From Eubacterium sp. (GTDB lineage Bacteria; Bacillota; Clostridia; Lachnospirales; Lachnospiraceae): a DNA stretch of 64,000 bases. The stretch spans positions 1-64,000 of the forward strand of contig JAFZRN010000014.1 of the NCBI GenBank assembly GCA_017619835.1. The letters are read 5' to 3'. The notes beneath the pieces are model-generated. The model did no database searches and was not told where the DNA came from. It saw only the letters and a program-made list of their open reading frames with translations. This document shows positions 59,947 to 64,000 of this stretch, piece after piece (the first letter of the stretch is position 1; the number at the start of each line of letters is the position of its first letter). Position numbers and translations under genes: made by a program.

Positions 59947-60783
59947 ATGTTATATATCACTACAGTAATATATAAAAAGAGCATAAATGAGCTTCCTTCA
60001 AAAAAGAGCCTGACCGATTTTGTCGATAAGTACGGAGTTGACAGTGTTCGTCTTATTGTGGTGGATAATTCTCCGAAAAGTTATCTTGATGAGAAAAACG
60101 AGGATTACTCGGAGCTTATATCAGGTTATGGCCTTATCTATATCCGGAATAATAAAAACCTCGGACTTTCCAAGGCATATAACAGGGCAGTTAAATATGC
60201 GGAGGATAACAGCGTTGATCCAAAGAAGGATTTCATGATGTTCCTGGATGATGATACCACGGTTCCCTTTGAATATCTGAGTAAGGTTTATGATGCTTCC
60301 TATAAAGCTTCTTCCCAGGATGAGCCGAATGTGATAACGGGAATAATCAGGACAGATAAAAGGAATCTTTCGCCCATGAAGGGCTTCCGATACATTTACC
60401 GTGATAAAGACTATATCAGGATGCCCGGAATGTATAAAGATATAACCTTTATAAACAGTACGATGACCATAAGACTGGATTCGCTTATAAGGGCAGGGCG
60501 CTTTAATGAGGAGCAGTTCCTTGATATGATCGACTTTACGCTTGCCTACAAGCTTTCCGAAAAAGGACTCTGCTCGGTTCAGGTTATTGATGCTGCGATC
60601 ATCCAGAGCTTTTCGGGAAGAAATGTTTCGGACAGGAAAACTCTTCTCAAAAGATACGGGATTTATAAGAAGGATTTTACTACCTATTGCAGGATATCAA
60701 AAAGAAGCAGAGCATTATGCATGCTTGCGCTTCTTAAAAGAAGAGTTATGATAGAGCTTAAAGCTTCGAGGGGTAACCGCTAA
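59947..60783 (+). CDS. family 2 glycosyltransferase
   Basis: This 278-residue GT-A-fold enzyme begins directly with the nucleotide-binding strand (MLYITTVIYKKS), followed by RLIVVDNSP, YIRNNKNLGLSKAYNRAV and the metal-site segment MMFLDDDTTVP near residue 98. This layout is common in rhamnosyl- and other surface-sugar transferases. The C-terminal part has FNEEQFLDMIDFTLAYKL, a typical acceptor-side patch. There is no transmembrane helix. AGAGGTTAAG precedes the ATG. It lies 32 bases after potCD but seems functionally unrelated; the sugar and acceptor are unknown. Confidence 0.86.
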   Translation: MLYITTVIYKKSINELPSKKSLTDFVDKYGVDSVRLIVVDNSPKSYLDEKNEDYSELISGYGLIYIRNNKNLGLSKAYNRAVKYAEDNSVDPKKDFMMFLDDDTTVPFEYLSKVYDASYKASSQDEPNVITGIIRTDKRNLSPMKGFRYIYRDKDYIRMPGMYKDITFINSTMTIRLDSLIRAGRFNEEQFLDMIDFTLAYKLSEKGLCSVQVIDAAIIQSFSGRNVSDRKTLLKRYGIYKKDFTTYCRISKRSRALCMLALLKRRVMIELKASRGNR

Positions 60784-60826
60784 GGTACTGAATCAGTAAT
60801 TAATTAGTGAATTTCGGGGCTTTATA

Positions 60827-60835
60827 TGATATAAT
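60827..60835 (+). promoter_or_regulatory. extended -10 promoter
   Basis: TGaTATAAT (60827-60835) lies 29 bases before the start of the AI-2E-family gene; the -35 is poor. Confidence 0.55.
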
Positions 60836-60864
60836 ACTCATTTAGATTAATCCGGAGGTCAGTG

Positions 60865-62262
60865 TTGGAAGAGGATAATAAAAACAGGCGATTTAAATAT
60901 ATTGATATTGAACGCATGCTTACTCTTGCTGGAGCAGGCTGTATTATTGTGCTCTTTTATCTTCTGATCGGAAGGCTTGGAGTGATACTTAGTGTGATCG
61001 GCGGACTTCTTAAAGCCATGACACCGATCATCATAGGCTGTATAATCGCATTTCTTCTTAATCCTCTTGTAAATAAACTAAGGGTCGGCCTCAGAAAGCT
61101 CCTTAAAAATATGTTTAAGGAAAAGAACCTTGAAAAGCAGGGTAAGGTTGCGGATGTACTTGCCGTAGTATTTGCGATTATGTTTTTCATTATCCTTCTC
61201 GGTTTATTCCTTTGGATACTTATTCCTTCAATTTATGACAGTATCAATCGCTTATATGAAAACTTTGATAAATATACAGGAAATATCGAGGGATATGTAC
61301 GTGCGATAATCCGTAATAATCCGACACTCGTTGAAATAATAAATAATTATATGGATGATATCGAGGAAGCTATAAAGAACCTTCTGACACAGAAGCTGCT
61401 TCCGAATATGGATAGTGTTGTTAAGGCTGTTTCTACGGGCATCTGGGGCGGAGTTAAGTTTGTTCTCAACTTCGTTATCGGAATCATAGCAGCTATATAC
61501 CTTCTTCTCAGCAAGGATAAGTTCTCTGCTCAGTTCAAGAAGGTTGTATATGCATTCTTTGATAAGAAGAACGGTAATAAGATCCTTTCCGCTATAGAAT
61601 ATGTAGATGCTGTATTCGGCGGATTCATCAGTGGCAAGATCATCGATTCCATCATAATCGGAATGATATGCTTTGCATTTTGCAGGATCGTAAATATGCC
61701 TTATGCAGTGCTCATCAGCGTTATCATAGGTATCACAAACATTATCCCGTTCTTCGGTCCGTTTATCGGAGCTATTCCATCTGCAGTACTGGTTCTTGTG
61801 GAGTCACCGAAAATGTGTCTCGTGTTCATTATTTTTATAATCATACTCCAGCAGGTGGACGGCAATATAATCGGACCGCTTATCCTGAGCGATTCGACAG
61901 GACTTTCAAGCTTCTGGGTACTCTTTGCTATCCTTGTAGGCGGTAACCTTTTCGGCTTCGGCGGAATGATACTGGGTGTTCCCACACTTGCATGCTTGTA
62001 TGCTCTTATGACCAGGATACTAAGAAATAAGCTGAATAAACGTGGGCTTAGCAATAATACCGAGTATTTCGTTGCATTAAGAGGCTTCGATGAAAACGGT
62101 AATCCTGTGAGGGGACCTAAACAGAAGATAATCTCTTCAAGAGATAAAAAGAAGATAGAGAAGTTTGAGAAGCAGAAAGCACAGCTTCAGGCTTCAAAAA
62201 ATCTGATAAATAAAGTTACACATCATGACAAGTCTCATGATGTTAAAAAGGAGGAAAAATAA
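60865..62262 (+). CDS. AI-2E family (PerM/YdbI-type) transporter
   Basis: This 465-residue membrane protein of the AI-2E exporter superfamily has about eight helices. The family patches are GCIIAFLLNPLVNKL near residue 70, VDAVFGGFISGKIIDSIIIG near 250, GITNIIPFFGPFIGAIPSAV near 292 and QQVDGNIIGPLIL near 330. The last 60 residues are a charged cytoplasmic tail. Members export autoinducer-2, ions or other solutes; the substrate is not predictable here. TTG 60865 has better spacing to GGAGG (60854-60858) than GTG 60862. leuS starts directly after its stop. Confidence 0.88.
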   Translation: MEEDNKNRRFKYIDIERMLTLAGAGCIIVLFYLLIGRLGVILSVIGGLLKAMTPIIIGCIIAFLLNPLVNKLRVGLRKLLKNMFKEKNLEKQGKVADVLAVVFAIMFFIILLGLFLWILIPSIYDSINRLYENFDKYTGNIEGYVRAIIRNNPTLVEIINNYMDDIEEAIKNLLTQKLLPNMDSVVKAVSTGIWGGVKFVLNFVIGIIAAIYLLLSKDKFSAQFKKVVYAFFDKKNGNKILSAIEYVDAVFGGFISGKIIDSIIIGMICFAFCRIVNMPYAVLISVIIGITNIIPFFGPFIGAIPSAVLVLVESPKMCLVFIIFIIILQQVDGNIIGPLILSDSTGLSSFWVLFAILVGGNLFGFGGMILGVPTLACLYALMTRILRNKLNKRGLSNNTEYFVALRGFDENGNPVRGPKQKIISSRDKKKIEKFEKQKAQLQASKNLINKVTHHDKSHDVKKEEK

Positions 62263-64000
62263 ATGGCCAGATTTGATCACAAGCTTATCGAGGCAAAATG
62301 GAATCAGAAGTGGGAGGAGAAGCCCGTCAATGTTGATGACGGTAAGAAGGATAAGTATTACTGTCTTGATATGTTCCCTTACCCTTCGGGAAACGGTCTT
62401 CATGTAGGCCACTGGAGAGGATATGTAATCTCGGATGTATGGAGCCGTTACCAGATGATGCACGGTAAGTATGTCATTCATCCCATGGGATGGGATGCAT
62501 TCGGCCTTCCTGCTGAGAATTATGCTATCAAGAACGGAGTTCATCCGTCTATTTCTACTGCAAAAAACGTTGCAGCTATAAAGAAGCAGATCAAGCAGAT
62601 ATCAGCTATCTATGACTGGGATATGGAAGTTAATACGACAGATCCCGATTACTTTAAGTGGACTCAGTGGATATTTGTTCAAATGTTCAAGAAGGGTCTT
62701 GCTTATGAGAAGGAGATGCCAATCAACTGGTGTCCTTCATGTAAGACAGGTCTTGCCAACGAAGAGGTTAAGGATGGAAAATGTGAGCGCTGCGGTGCTG
62801 ACGTTACAAAGAAGAACCTTCGTCAGTGGATGCTTAAGATAACAGCTTATGCAGACAGACTTCTTGCTGATCTTGATAAGCTTGACTGGCCCGAGAAGGT
62901 TAAGAAGATGCAGTCCGAGTGGATCGGTAAATCTCAGGGTGCAGAGGTTGACTTCCCTGTAGATAGAAGAGATGAGGTTATCACAGTTTATACAACAAGA
63001 CCCGATACACTTTACGGAGCAACCTTTATGGTACTTGCTCCCGAGTCAGAGCTTGCTTCAAAGCTTTATACACCGGAGACAGAAGAGGCAGTTAAGGATT
63101 ATATCTATCAGACTTCACTTAAGTCTTCAATCGACCGTATGGCTGATAAAGAGAAGACAGGTGTATTTACCGGTTGCTATGCAATAAATCCTCTTAACGG
63201 TGCAAAGACACCTATCTGGCTTTCGGATTACGTTCTTGCAGATTACGGTACAGGAGCTATCATGTGCGTTCCCGCTCATGATGACAGAGACTTTGAGTTT
63301 GCCAAGAAATTCGGCCTTCCTATCGTACAGGTTATCGCTCCCACACTTGATCAGGTTCAGGATGGAAATGACATGACTGAGGCTTACACAGCAGCAAGCG
63401 GAATCATGGTTAATTCCGGTGACTGGAACGGAATGGAGTCAGCTGTACTTAAGAAGGAAGCTCCGAAGATAATAGAAGAGAAGGGCTACGGAAAGGCTAC
63501 AACGAATTATAAGCTTCGTGACTGGGTATTCTCACGTCAGAGATACTGGGGTGAGCCTATCCCTATCGTTCACTGCGAAAAGTGCGGATGCGTTGCTGTT
63601 CCGGAAGATCAGCTTCCGCTTAGACTTCCCGAAGTAGAAAAGTATGAGCCTACGGGAACAGGTGAATCACCTCTTGCAGCAATCGAAGAGTGGGTTAACT
63701 GTACATGTCCAGAGTGCGGAGGACCTGCAAAGCGTGAGACCAACACTATGCCTCAGTGGGCAGGTTCATCATGGTACTTCTTAAGATATGTTGATGTAAA
63801 TAACGATAAAGAACTCATTTCCAGAGAAAAGGCTGATAAGTATCTTCCTGTAGATATGTATATCGGTGGTGTTGAGCATGCCGTTCTTCACCTGCTTTAT
63901 TCAAGATTCTGGACCAAGTTCCTCTATGATATCGGAGTTGTCGGATTTGATGAGCCGTTTAAGAAGCTCTTCAATCAGGGTATGATATGCGGACGTGACA
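62263..64000 (+). CDS. leuS: leucyl-tRNA synthetase (N-terminal part, cut by window edge)
   Basis: This is the first 579 codons of a class Ia synthetase, still open at the window edge. The HIGH-type motif is HVGH (47-50) in YPSGNGLHVGHWRG. A zinc knuckle follows (INWCPSCKTGLANEEV; CERCGADV), then the CP1 editing domain with YTTRPDTLYGATF and VPAHDDRDFEFAKKF. The second zinc site (HCEKCGCV; CTCPECGG) and the bacterial PQWAGSSWYFLRY segment are also present. The KMSKS loop lies beyond the edge. AGGAGGAAAAATAA precedes the ATG, which follows the previous stop with no gap. I see no T-box leader. Confidence 0.96.
   Translation, partial: MARFDHKLIEAKWNQKWEEKPVNVDDGKKDKYYCLDMFPYPSGNGLHVGHWRGYVISDVWSRYQMMHGKYVIHPMGWDAFGLPAENYAIKNGVHPSISTAKNVAAIKKQIKQISAIYDWDMEVNTTDPDYFKWTQWIFVQMFKKGLAYEKEMPINWCPSCKTGLANEEVKDGKCERCGADVTKKNLRQWMLKITAYADRLLADLDKLDWPEKVKKMQSEWIGKSQGAEVDFPVDRRDEVITVYTTRPDTLYGATFMVLAPESELASKLYTPETEEAVKDYIYQTSLKSSIDRMADKEKTGVFTGCYAINPLNGAKTPIWLSDYVLADYGTGAIMCVPAHDDRDFEFAKKFGLPIVQVIAPTLDQVQDGNDMTEAYTAASGIMVNSGDWNGMESAVLKKEAPKIIEEKGYGKATTNYKLRDWVFSRQRYWGEPIPIVHCEKCGCVAVPEDQLPLRLPEVEKYEPTGTGESPLAAIEEWVNCTCPECGGPAKRETNTMPQWAGSSWYFLRYVDVNNDKELISREKADKYLPVDMYIGGVEHAVLHLLYSRFWTKFLYDIGVVGFDEPFKKLFNQGMICGRD

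Noticed and set aside
62200..62262. T-box riboswitch before leuS
   Set aside because: leuS starts immediately after the previous gene with no leader; the same holds for the short tyrS leader.

Overview
The window looks like a chromosome segment of a butyrate-forming member of the Lachnospiraceae, close to Butyrivibrio or a relative. The grounds are the gene order thl-crt-hbd-bcd-etfB-etfA, moderate to low GC content, strong GGAGG ribosome binding sites, frequent TTG/GTG starts, a Lys/Ala/Pro-rich DNA-binding-like protein of a type I associate with this family, and the family relationships of the housekeeping genes. The genus is an inference. I see no rRNA genes, CRISPR arrays, insertion sequences or phage genes.

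Layout. 0-5.3 kb: end of a pyrimidine operon (pyrF-pyrK-pyrD), a small membrane protein and an M29 aminopeptidase. 5.3-10.2 kb: a structured repeat element, pyrimidine-nucleoside phosphorylase, then pspA-pcrA and a small acidic membrane protein. 10.3-13.8 kb: a two-component system. 13.8-14.8 kb: nine tRNA genes in two promoter-led groups. 14.9-20.8 kb: an O-antigen-ligase-like protein, tyrS, a receiver/Hpt protein that lacks both phosphorylation residues, an XRE regulator, thyA and folA. 20.8-28.7 kb: a four-gene operon (YbjQ domain plus zinc ribbon; TPR plus acidic repeats; giant coiled coil ending in a degenerate AAA+ domain; MreB). 28.8-34.8 kb: the butyryl-CoA operon. 34.9-43.8 kb: a clostripain-type protease, a sulfhydrylase (minus strand), a second two-component operon with a secreted C39-like protein, and the Lys/Ala/Pro-rich protein. 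43.8-47.5 kb: a long ClpX (minus strand), a glycerophosphodiesterase and a polysaccharide deacetylase. 47.5-51.1 kb: second copy of the structured element, folC, an HD protein and a FolB-FolK-PheA triple fusion. 51.1-52.7 kb: attenuated infC-rpmI-rplT and a tRNA-Leu inside a large palindrome. 52.8-56.1 kb: a REC-GGDEF-REC protein, an SLH-like protein and a c-di-GMP riboswitch before a type IV pilin gene. 56.1-64 kb: potA-potB-potCD, a glycosyltransferase, an AI-2E-family permease and the start of leuS.

The strongest candidates for something new are these. First, a 119-nt RNA-like element is present twice, with stems that differ in sequence but keep perfect pairing and an invariant GGAGAA loop. 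Second, the MreB-linked cytoskeletal operon carries a pseudo-AAA+ coiled-coil protein. Third, one reading frame fuses two folate enzymes to prephenate dehydratase. Several signalling proteins have visibly lost their catalytic residues: S91/R241 in the receiver/Hpt protein, GGDKF in the GGDEF protein, and a Walker-less AAA+ domain. All of this was read by eye, with no database search or folding program.
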